A stretch of DNA of 64,000 bases from Waddliaceae bacterium (GCA_002709385.1 PAQS01000021.1:1-64000), one strand, 5' to 3'; positions 39,469 through 48,959 are shown, counted from the stretch's first letter. A program made the numbers and translations. The notes: a model not told the origin generated them from the letters alone.

Positions 39469-41618
39469 GAGATTACGTGAATGCCTCCTAACCATTTCAT
39501 GACGTTGCCTACTGTAAGTTTTGTAGGGTCATCAAGGTTCATTTCTTGTATTAGTGCAGTCTGTGTACTTTGCGCTTTCAAATGTTGTTGTATCTTTCTT
39601 GATACGGTAAGGACCTTAGAAGGGCTTAACCCTAAGTTCTGTCCTAGTATAGCTAATACTTTTTTTGTTTCTTGTTCTCGAGTAAAAGTTTGTACTTTTT
39701 CTCGAAATTGAGCACTTCTATTTTGATAAGACATGTGTAAGCGAGAGCTAGCTGTTTCTGGGGAAAGGCCTGTTTTATTTGTGTAATTTTCTTCTTCTTC
39801 TACGGCACTTTTTAAATTGGTAATTTCTCTTCTTAATGAATCAATTTTTTGGCTTTTTTCTTTGATCAGAGGGTGAGTGTTTGCGTAGACTTGTTCGAGC
39901 TCGTTTTTTATAGATGCCATCTTTTGTGTTTTCAATTCACTAGGAATATCGGACCTATCTTCTATTTTATAGAGCTCTTGATGAATTTTATTGGTAAGTG
40001 TGACTTTTTCTTGATTAAAGTCATTTTCTAATTTATGGACTTGCTGATTTAGTAAATCAAGTTTCTTTTGGCTGGGAGCTGTTTGATACTCCTTTTTTAC
40101 TTGCTCTATTTTATCAATAGCGGCTTGGCTTACACGATTAGCTTCTTCTCTAATCTTTTCAATTTGGCTATCTAAGGTTTTTATATGAGGCTCTAAATGA
40201 GTATCTTTTTTTGCCAATTTTGCGAGTTTTTCACGAGAGTCAAGTTTAACAAAAGCTTTGCTGTTGAGAGTATTTAGCTTATCTGCCATTTCTTGATAGA
40301 TCTCTGTTTCTTTTTCTATTAGAGTCTTTAAACGTTTTTTGTCTTCAAAATTTCTAGCTCTGCTTAGTAATCCTTCTGGAAGTTCCGCTACTTTTTGTGT
40401 AACTTGAGCTCCTGTTTGACTTAAACTGTATAATGTTTCGTATCGAGAACGATAGCTTCCATAGGCTGTAGAAGTTAAAAAGCTTGTCGCGCTATGAGCT
40501 CCTACAAGCAGCCTAAGGGCTGGATAAGTAGGGAGGAAAAATGTACTTGAGGTAAGGAGTCGTCCTACTTGGTTAGCAAGATCTTGCCTAGCCATTTCAC
40601 GGTCAACGTAAGCATTGAGTACTCTAGTATTATAGCTATTAGCTTTTCTTTCTAAGCAGTATCTCAGGCCTGTATCGATCTTTTCGTTAGATTCTAGGCG
40701 CTCATGGAGCGATTTTTGTTCGGAAGATAGTGTTTCGACTTTATCCGATGATTCTTGAAGTTTTTCCCTAGCTTCATTTATTTTGAAACAGATGAGAGGT
40801 AAATTTAATAAAGGTAAATTATTTAGCAGCTCTTTACCTGCCCATTGTCCAATTTTAATTAGGCGTTCTTTAACAAGTGCTGATGCATCGTGGTGTTTTT
40901 CTCGGGCGTAAGCTAAAGTTTTAGAAAGTTCTTCTCGTTCAGGTGAGGTTTTTTCCAACCCTTGTTCAGCAAGCTCTTGATCTCTTTCCTCTAGCTTTTT
41001 TACAACATTTTTTAGAGAACGTTCTACATGAATCATACAAGCGCTAAGAGCGACTTGAGTTCCTCCGTAAGCCAAGGAAGCAGCTTTTCCGTTTCCTACT
41101 CCTAAATCGCAAAGAAGATCATCAGCTCCTTTTATCACGTTTACAGCTGTATTTATATTATTTGTTTTGGAAGATAAACTTACTAAGCTAATGGCTTTAT
41201 CAAGAATACTGTCGTGATCGACATCTCTTAAAAGTCCAAGAACTAAGTCAGCATCCCCTCCTTCGTTTAAATTTAGTTGAGCTGTTAAGTCTTGTTCAAG
41301 AGAATGCTCTACAATTTCAAGAAGCTCTTCAGGGGTACTTTCAGAAGATAAAGAGGTAAAGTCCTCGATTAATGAGCTGGCTTCTTCGTGAGGTTCCAAG
41401 GTGTTAGGTGAGACAAGCTGCTGTAGTTGTTCTGAGCTCAACTCTGTTAGAGAGTCAAGAACTTGGTCTGTATCCAAAGCAGTCACGTCAATATCTATAT
41501 CAGAATCATTTGAAATAGAATGATTTGCTTCTTCAGGAATGATTTGTGGATTGTCATTTTGATTGAATAAAGATGGATCAATGGGGGTCCCACTGTTACT
41601 TGGATCAATACTAGACAT
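39465..41618 (-). CDS. coiled-coil protein, candidate secreted effector
   Basis: A 717-residue protein with no named domain. Residues 1-60 are polar and acidic (Asp, Ser, Asn, Pro), like a non-cleaved secretion signal. Residues 60-130 are acidic and Leu-rich. Residues 150-200 include a short apolar part (Lys-Ala-Ala-Ser-Leu-Ala-Tyr-Gly-Gly). A weakly hydrophobic segment lies near 355-390, flanked by long coiled coils at about 280-320 and 420-650 rich in Lys, Glu, Gln and Leu. It is coupled by ATGA overlap to a small chaperone-like gene. The arrangement suggests a type III cargo that spans or tethers membranes; this is inference. Confidence 0.72.
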   Translation of the reverse strand: MSSIDPSNSGTPIDPSLFNQNDNPQIIPEEANHSISNDSDIDIDVTALDTDQVLDSLTELSSEQLQQLVSPNTLEPHEEASSLIEDFTSLSSESTPEELLEIVEHSLEQDLTAQLNLNEGGDADLVLGLLRDVDHDSILDKAISLVSLSSKTNNINTAVNVIKGADDLLCDLGVGNGKAASLAYGGTQVALSACMIHVERSLKNVVKKLEERDQELAEQGLEKTSPEREELSKTLAYAREKHHDASALVKERLIKIGQWAGKELLNNLPLLNLPLICFKINEAREKLQESSDKVETLSSEQKSLHERLESNEKIDTGLRYCLERKANSYNTRVLNAYVDREMARQDLANQVGRLLTSSTFFLPTYPALRLLVGAHSATSFLTSTAYGSYRSRYETLYSLSQTGAQVTQKVAELPEGLLSRARNFEDKKRLKTLIEKETEIYQEMADKLNTLNSKAFVKLDSREKLAKLAKKDTHLEPHIKTLDSQIEKIREEANRVSQAAIDKIEQVKKEYQTAPSQKKLDLLNQQVHKLENDFNQEKVTLTNKIHQELYKIEDRSDIPSELKTQKMASIKNELEQVYANTHPLIKEKSQKIDSLRREITNLKSAVEEEENYTNKTGLSPETASSRLHMSYQNRSAQFREKVQTFTREQETKKVLAILGQNLGLSPSKVLTVSRKIQQHLKAQSTQTALIQEMNLDDPTKLTVGNVMKWLGGIHVIS

Positions 41619-41769
41619 AACTCAACATCGTTTATTTATTAAAAATAAAAAGAAATAAAGTGTTGAGTTTTTGTTTAAGTGAAGTGTTATTTTGTTTAAT
41701 TATACTAAGTTTTTATTTTAAAACAAACACCGTCAAAAACCTTTTGTTTTTAGTTGTTTGCTGGTTTTT

Positions 41770-42543
41770 TTATGGAGAGGGAATTTTGGGGACGGCATTT
41801 AATAATGTTTTTGTGTAAGGATGCTGTGTTTTAGAAAAGATATCGTTTGTGTTATTTATTTCTACGATTTTTCCTTGATACATGACAGCGATACGATGAG
41901 AGATGTGACGAACCATAGCAATATCATGAGCGATAAAGAGGTAGCTTAGTCCCATTTCTTCTTGTAAGTCTTTTAATAAGTTAACGATTTGTGCTTGCAC
42001 GGATACATCAAGAGCAGATATTGCTTCGTCGCATATCAAGAATTGTGGTTCAACGGCAAGAGCTCTAGCTATACCGATTCTTTGCCTTTGTCCCCCGCTA
42101 AATTCGTGAGGAAAGCGATTTATATGTTCTTCTTGGAGTCCTACTTTTTCTAATAGTTCAATCACTCTGTTTGTTCTTTTTAATCCCTTTGCTATTTGAT
42201 GGATATCCAAAGCTTCGCCGATGATATCAAGAACTGTCATACGAGGATTGAGAGAAGAGTAAGGATCTTGAAAGATCATTTGCATTTTTTGCCGAAACGG
42301 AAGGAGTTCTTTTTGGGTTAAATTACTGATATCTACTCCATTAAATAGAATTTTTCCTTCATAGGGACGGTATAGGCGGGCTAGGGTTCGAGCTAATGTA
42401 GATTTGCCACAGCCACTTTCTCCCACTAATCCTAAAGTTTCATTTGGAAAAATCTCTAGGCTAAGGTCATCTACGGCTTTTAGGGTTTTTCCACCAAGGT
42501 GAAAGTACTGCTTCAGATTTTGCACTTGTATGAGAGGTTTCAT
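41770..42543 (-). CDS. oppF: oligopeptide ABC transporter ATP-binding protein OppF
   Basis: A 257-residue ABC ATPase. Walker A is Gly-Glu-Ser-Gly-Cys-Gly-Lys-Ser-Thr near residue 45, the signature Phe-Ser-Gly-Gly-Gln-Arg-Gln-Arg near 146, and Walker B Leu-Ile-Cys-Asp-Glu near 170. It energises peptide uptake together with OppD. ATG 42543 overlaps the oppD stop as ATGA, indicating coupled translation; longer starts (42552 or TTG 42597) are less likely. It lacks the C-terminal oligopeptide-transporter extension that OppD has. It is the last gene of the oppABCDF operon. Confidence 0.93.
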   Translation of the reverse strand: MKPLIQVQNLKQYFHLGGKTLKAVDDLSLEIFPNETLGLVGESGCGKSTLARTLARLYRPYEGKILFNGVDISNLTQKELLPFRQKMQMIFQDPYSSLNPRMTVLDIIGEALDIHQIAKGLKRTNRVIELLEKVGLQEEHINRFPHEFSGGQRQRIGIARALAVEPQFLICDEAISALDVSVQAQIVNLLKDLQEEMGLSYLFIAHDIAMVRHISHRIAVMYQGKIVEINNTNDIFSKTQHPYTKTLLNAVPKIPSP

Positions 42544-43547
42544 GATGGGCATAAATCCTTTTTCGAAGGGAGAGCTTGGGGATGGTGAAGCCAACAAGCG
42601 CTCTCTTGTGAATCTACGGTAAATGTTTCAGGGGGAATTTGATGACAAATACGCATACTATGCTTACATCGTGGAGCGAATGCGCAGCCCTTTGGAGGTG
42701 AAAAAAGATCCGGTGGAGTACCACGAATTGTGGGTAGGCGTTGTCTTATATCAGTATCTAAGTGAGGGATAGAATTGATAAGAGCTTTTGTGTAAGGGTG
42801 TTGAGGTCTTGAGAATATTTGTTTTACGTTTGATTGTTCAACAACTTTTCCTGCATACATAACAGCTACTCGATCACAAGTGTTTGCCACTATGCCTAAA
42901 TCATGAGTGATAAACAGAATACTCATTGAGAATTGATCTTGTAGAGATTTCATAAGAGCTAGGATTTGGGCTTGTACAGTGACGTCTAGTGCAGTTGTAG
43001 GTTCATCAGCAATCAGAAGTTTGGGTTTGCAAGCAAGTGCGATTGCAATCATGACACGTTGACGCATTCCGCCGCTAAATTCGTGAGGAAACTGAGAAAA
43101 ACGGAGGTCTGGTGTTGAGATACCTACTAAATCTAGTAGTTTTATCGCTTCCTTTCGAGCATCTCGGTAAGATAAAGACTGATGTTGTTCTAGGCTTTCT
43201 GTGATCTGTTTTCCAATGCACATAGTGGGGTTGAGGGAAGTCATTGGATCTTGAAAAATCATAGCAATAGAAGACCCTCGATAAGCGAGTATTTCTTTTG
43301 CTGATTTTTTTAATAAGTCCTCTCCTTTAAAGAGAATTTCTCCAGATTCGTATTGCGTAGGAGGAGAGGGAAGAAGTTGTAAGATAGATTGTGCTGTCAC
43401 ACTTTTTCCGCAGCCAGATTCACCTACAAGAGCTAGAGTTTCTTCTTCTTCGATTTGAAGATTTACACCTCGAAGAGCATGTATAAAGCCGCTGTTTACT
43501 TGAAAGCGTAGAGAGAGATTTTTGATTTCTAGTAGCGGATTTTTCAT
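42540..43547 (-). CDS. oppD: oligopeptide ABC transporter ATP-binding protein OppD
   Basis: A 335-residue ABC ATPase, normal for OppD. It has Gly-Glu-Ser-Gly-Cys-Gly-Lys-Ser-Val as Walker A near residue 41, Phe-Ser-Gly-Gly-Met-Arg-Gln-Arg as signature near 157, and Leu-Leu-Ile-Ala-Asp-Glu as Walker B near 178. The C-terminal extension carries Phe-Ala-Pro-Arg-Cys and two further Cys, the pattern of the OppD/DppD family that can hold an iron-sulfur cluster. It follows oppC by 10 bases and overlaps oppF by four. Confidence 0.95.
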   Translation of the reverse strand: MKNPLLEIKNLSLRFQVNSGFIHALRGVNLQIEEEETLALVGESGCGKSVTAQSILQLLPSPPTQYESGEILFKGEDLLKKSAKEILAYRGSSIAMIFQDPMTSLNPTMCIGKQITESLEQHQSLSYRDARKEAIKLLDLVGISTPDLRFSQFPHEFSGGMRQRVMIAIALACKPKLLIADEPTTALDVTVQAQILALMKSLQDQFSMSILFITHDLGIVANTCDRVAVMYAGKVVEQSNVKQIFSRPQHPYTKALINSIPHLDTDIRQRLPTIRGTPPDLFSPPKGCAFAPRCKHSMRICHQIPPETFTVDSQESACWLHHPQALPSKKDLCPS

Positions 43548-43557
43548 GATTTTTCGT

Positions 43558-44472
43558 TTACCGTTGCTTCGGATCTAGTGCATCGCGCATACCGTCACCT
43601 ATTAAATTAAAGGCCAGCATAGTTAGGCTAATAAAAAAAGCAGGGAAAAACAGACGCCAAGGATAATAAGCAAGCGCTGGTAGTCCATCAGAGGCCATTG
43701 TACCCCAACTGGCAATGGGGGCTTGGATGCCTAAACCTAAAAAACTTAAAAATGCTTCAGAGAAAATGGCGCTAGGAATTGTCAGTGTAACGGTAACCAG
43801 TATGGGGCTCATGGCATTTGGAATAAGGTGTCGGAAAAGAATTCGTGGAAAACTTGCTCCTAGTAGAATAGCAGCCTGTACATACTCCTGTTTCTTTAGT
43901 AATAGAATTTGTCCTCGTACGATACGAGCCATATTTACCCAGCCGGTGACTGTTAGAGCAATAATAATAGGGATAATGCCTGAACCTAGGACTACCATGA
44001 GTAGTACAACAATAAGCAGATAAGGAAGGCCGTACAAAATATCTGCAATACGCATCATGATTTCATCGATACGTCCTCCAGAAAAAGCAGCAATGCTCCC
44101 CCAAAGAACGCCAATGATTAAGTCGATTAGTGCTGCACTAATTCCAACAAATAAGGAAATACGGGCGCCGTACCATACTCGAGTAAATAAATCTCTACCA
44201 AGGTCGTCAGAACCAAACCAGTAGTTTATTGAAGGAGGGTGATTTTTTAACTCAAGATGGTTTTCGTAGTAAGTGTAGGAATTTAGGGATGGACCTACTA
44301 TGGCCATGAATAAAAGGAGGCTGAGTAAAACTAAGCCGAAAAATGCAGCTTTATTTTTTTTGAAACGTAAGCATGAAGCTTGCCAATAGCTTAAGCTTGG
44401 GCGCGTTAGAGCTTCTGCATTTATGGTGGAAGGGGCTGCTTCAAAAAGAGCTGGATCGAATGAAGAACTCAT
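43558..44472 (-). CDS. oppC: oligopeptide ABC transporter permease OppC
   Basis: A 304-residue inner-membrane permease with an N-terminal membrane anchor near residues 38-58 and five more segments between 100 and 295. The permease EAA-type loop Ala-Ala-Ile-Leu-Leu-Gly-Ala-Ser is near residue 200. An early loop has Phe-Gly-Ser-Asp-Asp-Leu-Gly-Arg-Asp-Leu-Phe, a hallmark of OppC/DppC. It pairs with OppB to form the channel. Its start overlaps the oppB stop by four bases (ATGA). Confidence 0.95.
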   Translation of the reverse strand: MSSSFDPALFEAAPSTINAEALTRPSLSYWQASCLRFKKNKAAFFGLVLLSLLLFMAIVGPSLNSYTYYENHLELKNHPPSINYWFGSDDLGRDLFTRVWYGARISLFVGISAALIDLIIGVLWGSIAAFSGGRIDEIMMRIADILYGLPYLLIVVLLMVVLGSGIIPIIIALTVTGWVNMARIVRGQILLLKKQEYVQAAILLGASFPRILFRHLIPNAMSPILVTVTLTIPSAIFSEAFLSFLGLGIQAPIASWGTMASDGLPALAYYPWRLFFPAFFISLTMLAFNLIGDGMRDALDPKQR

Positions 44473-45410
44473 GATTTTTGTTCTCCAACTTTGATTCTAG
44501 GGTCTAAAAAGCTGTATGAGAGATCAACAAGAAAAATACAGAGTAAGAGCACGATACTATAAAATACAGTAGTTCCCATAATGGTTGTGTAGTCTCGGTT
44601 GGTGACGCTATTCACAAACCATTGTCCTAGTCCTGGAATACCAAAAATCTTTTCAATAATAAAACTTCCCAGAAGAATATTTGTGATGAGCTGTCCTAGA
44701 TAACTCAATATAGGTAGTAGAGCATTGCGTAAGGCATGGAAAAATAAAATTCGGCTCTTACTTAAACCTTTAGCTCGTGCAGTGCGGATATAATCTTCTT
44801 CTAAAACCTCTATCATACTTGATCGGGTGAGTCTTGCAATGAAAGCTGTAGGTAATGCAGCTAGTGAGAATGCGGGTAAAATGGATTGAGAAAAACTTCC
44901 CCAGCGTGCAACAGGAAACCATCCTAGTTGAAGGGCAAAAATGTATTGCAAAAGGGTTGCTAGGATAAAACTAGGAATAGAGATACCTGCTACAGCGATA
45001 AGCATAGCGCTGTAGTCTTGCCAACGGTGACGCTTGAGTGCTGCAATGGTGCCTAGAGAAAGTCCCATACAAAGAGAAAGAAAAAGAGCTTCCAAACCCA
45101 ATACAGCTGATATAGGAAAACCTTCGTTGATAATATTATTGACAGATCTGCCTTGGTACTTAAAAGAAGGTCCTAGATCCCACTGTAGAATTTGTGTGAT
45201 GTAGCGAAAGTACTGAGTATACCACGGGTCGTTGAGTCCGTAATGCTCATACATAGCTTCTAAAATTTCTTGAGGGACAGCTCGTTCTTGTGTAAATGGA
45301 TCACCAGGAATGGCTTTCATCATAAAAAATGTGATGGATACAATCACAAAAAGTGTACTTACCATATAGAGCAGTTTACGCCCTAGGTAAGAAAGGAAGG
45401 GTTTATCCAT
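44469..45410 (-). CDS. oppB: oligopeptide ABC transporter permease OppB
   Basis: A 313-residue permease with six membrane segments. The first is at residues 11-29. The Ile-Pro-Gly-Asp-Pro-Phe motif near 35 and the EAA loop Ile-Arg-Thr-Ala-Arg-Ala-Lys-Gly-Leu near 207 are typical of OppB/DppB. ATG 45410 lies within the last codons of oppA (overlap of 8 bases), which marks the operon; an upstream TTG at 45470 is rejected because it would run 68 bases into oppA. It acts with OppC. Confidence 0.94.
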   Translation of the reverse strand: MDKPFLSYLGRKLLYMVSTLFVIVSITFFMMKAIPGDPFTQERAVPQEILEAMYEHYGLNDPWYTQYFRYITQILQWDLGPSFKYQGRSVNNIINEGFPISAVLGLEALFLSLCMGLSLGTIAALKRHRWQDYSAMLIAVAGISIPSFILATLLQYIFALQLGWFPVARWGSFSQSILPAFSLAALPTAFIARLTRSSMIEVLEEDYIRTARAKGLSKSRILFFHALRNALLPILSYLGQLITNILLGSFIIEKIFGIPGLGQWFVNSVTNRDYTTIMGTTVFYSIVLLLCIFLVDLSYSFLDPRIKVGEQKS

Positions 45411-47025
45411 GATTGTTGTCCCAATAGGCCCATTTAAAGTCCACATGACCAATAGGGGAAAAAACGACACCCTTTAACTGTTCGTGTTTAAGGTAGGCAT
45501 TTGTATGAAAATAAAGAGGAGCAATAGGCATCTCATCCATAAGAATCTTTTCAGCTTCGTGAAGTAGATTTTTTCTACGTTCAATGTTAACGGTTTGAGA
45601 GGCTCTTTGCAAGAGAGCAGCGTAACGTACGTTTTCCCAACCGGTATGGTTTATAGGATTATCTCCTTCTTCGTACATTTCTAAAAATGTAACAGGGTCG
45701 TTAAAATCAGCAACCCATCCTAGTCGACCGATTTGAAAATCACGTTTTTGTAGCTTATCGAGATATACCTTCCATTCAAAGTTATCTAAACTTATGTCAA
45801 TACCAAGAACTTCTCGCCATTGTTCTTGTACTGCTTGAGCGATTTTTTGGTGACCATCACTCGTATTGTAAGATAGGTGTAGAGCAGGAAAAGTTTCTTC
45901 TGTCAGTTTGAGTTCTTTCAGAGCTTCTGCAAAAAGCTTTTGAGCTTCTTTACTTTGTTGGTCTTTTAAGTAGCCTTTTTCTCTTAGTGACATAGAAGGA
46001 GGAACTAAAGAGAGTGCAATCATTTCTCCAGCTTGAGAAATATTATCGACAATGCTTTGTCGATTGAGAGCGTAACTAAGAGCTTTACGCAACTTTCGAT
46101 TATTCAAAGGAAATTGCGTTGTATTGAATATGTAAAAATAGGTGGAGGCGGTTTTTTGTATTTGTAAGATTCCTTCTGCGTGCAGGCTAGGGATAGCTTC
46201 CGTAGGAAGACCGATGGAGATAGGTTTGCCTGCCCAATCAAGTTCTCCACTTTGAAAGAGTTGCAGTTCGGTATTACTGTCTTCAATCATACTCATGACA
46301 ATTTTTTTGAGAGTGACAGAGTCTTTATCCCAGTAGTGGGGGTTTTTTTTAAGAACAAGTTCGTTTTGGTGTTTCCACTTATTAAGATAAAAAGGACCGT
46401 TGCTTACAAAATCTGGTTTTGCGTCTCTTGCCCAGTCAGGATTTCTTTTGGCGATGTGATGATGAACAGGAAGAAAAGGGCTCGTACTCAGAAGTTCTAA
46501 GAAGTAAGGAGTAGGGGATTCAAGGCTCACGCGAAGAGTATGTGAATTTAGAATTTCTACTCCAAGGTCTTCGACCGGGAGCTCTCCAGATTTTACTTTA
46601 TCGGCATTTTTGATCACATAAAGCTGGTAGGCCATCTGTGCGGGGAAAGATGGATCAAGAACTGTTTTCCAGCTTTCAGAAAAATCTAAAGCTGTAACAG
46701 GACTTCCGTCATTCCAACGAGTAGATTTTAAGTAGAATGTGTAGATGAGTCCATCTGAACTCATTTCAAACTTTTCGGCCACAGCTAAGTCGATATCTCC
46801 ATCAGGACCAATACGAGTTAAGCCATCGAAGAGGTGTCGCAGTACGTCACTTGATGTGGCATCACCTGTTTCACGGGGATCTAAGGTGGGTGGTTCTGAA
46901 AAGAGGTTGATAAAAAGAGTCTGGTTTTTTTTTCGTTGGGATTGAGAATCCTCTTGAGATCCACACGATACAATAAGGAAATTTATTGTAACGAGTATAA
47001 AAAAGCTGTTTACGTAACCTAACAT
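45403..47025 (-). CDS. oppA: oligopeptide-binding lipoprotein OppA
   Basis: A 540-residue periplasmic solute-binding protein (SBP family 5). Residues 1-20 form a lipoprotein signal peptide ending in Ile-Val-Ser-Cys, with lipid-modified Cys21. The mature part starts with Leu-Phe-Ser-Glu-Pro-Pro-Thr-Leu-Asp-Pro and contains the family's Trp-Asn-Asp-Gly-Ser-Pro-Val block near 105. It captures peptides and hands them to OppBC. ATG 47025 is supported by GGAG six bases upstream; a GTG twelve bases earlier is less likely. It is the first gene of a five-gene operon, so the whole uptake system is present in this window. Confidence 0.94.
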   Translation of the reverse strand: MLGYVNSFFILVTINFLIVSCGSQEDSQSQRKKNQTLFINLFSEPPTLDPRETGDATSSDVLRHLFDGLTRIGPDGDIDLAVAEKFEMSSDGLIYTFYLKSTRWNDGSPVTALDFSESWKTVLDPSFPAQMAYQLYVIKNADKVKSGELPVEDLGVEILNSHTLRVSLESPTPYFLELLSTSPFLPVHHHIAKRNPDWARDAKPDFVSNGPFYLNKWKHQNELVLKKNPHYWDKDSVTLKKIVMSMIEDSNTELQLFQSGELDWAGKPISIGLPTEAIPSLHAEGILQIQKTASTYFYIFNTTQFPLNNRKLRKALSYALNRQSIVDNISQAGEMIALSLVPPSMSLREKGYLKDQQSKEAQKLFAEALKELKLTEETFPALHLSYNTSDGHQKIAQAVQEQWREVLGIDISLDNFEWKVYLDKLQKRDFQIGRLGWVADFNDPVTFLEMYEEGDNPINHTGWENVRYAALLQRASQTVNIERRKNLLHEAEKILMDEMPIAPLYFHTNAYLKHEQLKGVVFSPIGHVDFKWAYWDNNHG

Positions 47026-47177
47026 TTTATACTCCACATTTAATTCTGGAGACTATATGGTGCTTTCTCTAGTTACGCGATTGTGAAATTTAGTTAAATT
47101 TTGTGTGACATGTTGTTTATCGATATTGTTTTTAGCAAAAGTTAAAATTAATAACAAATCAGAAAAGAGGGACTAAT

Positions 47178-47516
47178 ATGTGTGGGGCAATTGATTGTTG
47201 TTTGTGTGGAGCGGTTGAGTCATTATGTTGCCCAAGCGAAATGTCAGCTTGTCATAGAGCTGGGTGTGCCTCCACAGCGATAAGTTCTTGTGGGATATCT
47301 AGCATTATGGGAGCTACTCTTACTGTATATCTTTTCAAATCTACACAAGATATAGCTGCAATTTTTTCTGTAGTAGGAACAGGTTTAGGGGTCGTAGGCC
47401 TTAGTTATGTTGCGTATCGATATATCTTTCCTCAAGGAGTTTGCGGAGGGTGCAATGGTTCAGGTGAAAAATTTGTGATTATTCCCCCTAACTCAAATTC
47501 ATACCAAGATGTATAG
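47178..47516 (+). CDS. Cys-rich bilobed membrane protein, Inc-like candidate
   Basis: A 112-residue protein. The first 38 residues contain nine Cys, many in Cys-Cys or Cys-x-x-Cys spacing, and two more lie in Cys-Gly-Gly-Cys near residue 90. Two hydrophobic segments (about 36-54 and 60-83) are separated by only about six polar residues (Lys-Ser-Thr-Gln-Asp). Such a close bilobed hairpin is the hallmark of chlamydial inclusion-membrane (Inc) proteins. The Cys pairs could bind zinc or iron-sulfur, or form disulfides. GAGGGA lies nine bases before the ATG. It is divergent from oppA. Confidence 0.68.
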   Translation: MCGAIDCCLCGAVESLCCPSEMSACHRAGCASTAISSCGISSIMGATLTVYLFKSTQDIAAIFSVVGTGLGVVGLSYVAYRYIFPQGVCGGCNGSGEKFVIIPPNSNSYQDV

Positions 47517-47653
47517 GATTTCCTTTGCGATATCTTTGTGTAAATTCATATATCACCATTAAGACACAGGGTTCACGGAAGCGCGGATTAGGTAGCCATT
47601 GGAGGTCTTAATTCTTCTCTGTGAGCTCGGTGCCTCAATGGAGAATCAATACG

Positions 47654-48181
47654 CTACTGTGGACGTCTGAGCACGTATTGTTCATCTTTTGCTTTAGAAC
47701 CACTGAAGAAAAAATGAAGAGGAAAGCTAAAAAACAAAGCAGCGAAAAAAGCATCAAGAGCAGGCATCAAGAGTAAGTCAGTAAATGCCCAAGCCCATGA
47801 GGCGCTAGGAGTGTGTGCAAACAGTTTTAGAAGAAGAAATTGTAAGCAAGTAGATATTGATGAATAAATAAAGCTCATAATAGGGAGAGTAGATAAGCTA
47901 TCTTCAAAAAATTGCTGCTTTTTTTGATAAAGAAAAAAATGACTTAAACAGTAACTAAGAGCAAAGATTCCTAATGGTTCGTGGGAACTCATTAAATCAC
48001 TTAATAAACCACAAGACACGGCAATGTATAAACTTTCTCCTTTAGGAAAAAGATAAAAAGACCAGACTAAAATAGGAATCAAAAGGTTGACTCGCCAAGA
48101 AAAAATAAGAGCTGGGGTTATGATTGTACTCAATACGCTAAGAAAAAAAAATAAATAGAATGTGCTTTTCTGGCGGAGCAT
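47654..48181 (-). CDS. MreD-like rod-shape membrane protein
   Basis: A 175-residue protein with four to five transmembrane segments. The middle stretch Gly-Leu-Leu-Ser-Asp-Leu-Met-Ser-Ser, followed by Pro-Leu-Gly-Ile-Phe-Ala-Leu-Ser-Tyr, is the typical MreD signature, and size fits the family. MreD works with MreB, MreC and RodA in lateral peptidoglycan synthesis. No other mre gene is nearby, so the call rests on this motif. ATG 48181 is preferred over TTG 48217. An ECF-type transporter S component is an alternative. Confidence 0.65.
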   Translation of the reverse strand: MLRQKSTFYLFFFLSVLSTIITPALIFSWRVNLLIPILVWSFYLFPKGESLYIAVSCGLLSDLMSSHEPLGIFALSYCLSHFFLYQKKQQFFEDSLSTLPIMSFIYSSISTCLQFLLLKLFAHTPSASWAWAFTDLLLMPALDAFFAALFFSFPLHFFFSGSKAKDEQYVLRRPQ

Positions 48182-48384
48182 AAATAACTTAGGTCTTGCT
48201 GTTGAAAATATAAGCAACTATACGCTCTTATGTAAAAAATATCTACATACTGGGTGTTTATCCAGTTGCAAAACACTGCATGTTTCATTTTTTTATTTTT
48301 ATCTATTTGATTATAAGAAAAATAAGAAATGACATCTCGTTTGCTTTGTTGAATTTTGCAAAAAAAATATGATGAGGTGCAATT

Positions 48385-48933
48385 ATGGTGTCTATTCTTA
48401 GGACTGTTGTTTCAGGTTTACAAAATGGGCTTTCGAGTCTAAGTGGTGGTAATTCTACTAATCCGGGCGAAGATACAGGCTCTGATCAAGATGATAGTAC
48501 AGTAGGAGGAGAAACAGGTGGAAATCAAGAAGAACAATCTTCTTCAAGTACAGAAGGGTCGAATGAACGTAAACAACAAGAACTAGATTCCTATCGCGGT
48601 AGAGTAAGAAGTCACGCTGATAAGCAAGCAGATTATCATATTCTATCCGCTAATGAGAAAATTAAAAGGCGAGAAGCTGAAAGAGCTCAGAGAGGAATCA
48701 TGCAAGTGCAATTGCGGCCAAGTTTTGTGGGAGCAATTAAAGGGGAAACGGCCTCGAAATCAACGAGAAGTTTAGAGGAACCTTTTAGAAAAAACCAAGC
48801 GGTACGTAAGTATCAAGAGCAGCAAGTAGAATCAAACAAGGCAAAAGCAGAAAAAGCAGAAAAAGAAGCAAAAACAAATAATGGTAATTCTAATAAAAAT
48901 AAAGAGTCTGTTCAAACAGAGGAGGCAGCTTAA
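48385..48933 (+). CDS. polar low-complexity protein, candidate secreted
   Basis: A 182-residue, very hydrophilic protein without a recognised domain. Residues 1-20 form a short amphipathic start. Residues 20-60 are Ser/Gly/Glu/Asn-rich and acidic, and residues 65-110 are basic and helical. The C-terminus (about 125-182) is a Lys/Glu/Ala/Asn-rich charged helix, probably a coiled coil. The predicted disorder and Ser-rich N-terminus resemble type III substrates. GAGGTG precedes the ATG by six bases, which supports translation. Composition alone makes homology searching hard. Confidence 0.62.
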   Translation: MVSILRTVVSGLQNGLSSLSGGNSTNPGEDTGSDQDDSTVGGETGGNQEEQSSSSTEGSNERKQQELDSYRGRVRSHADKQADYHILSANEKIKRREAERAQRGIMQVQLRPSFVGAIKGETASKSTRSLEEPFRKNQAVRKYQEQQVESNKAKAEKAEKEAKTNNGNSNKNKESVQTEEAA

Positions 48934-48959
48934 TTCTCTATCAGCGATTAGGAAATCAT

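Noticed and set aside
47596-47641. Imperfect inverted repeat CCATTGGAGG / CCTCAATGG between the Cys-rich gene and the MreD candidate
   Set aside because: Arms have a bulge, no T run or target duplication is seen, and no second copy was noticed in the window, so it is not called a mobile element.
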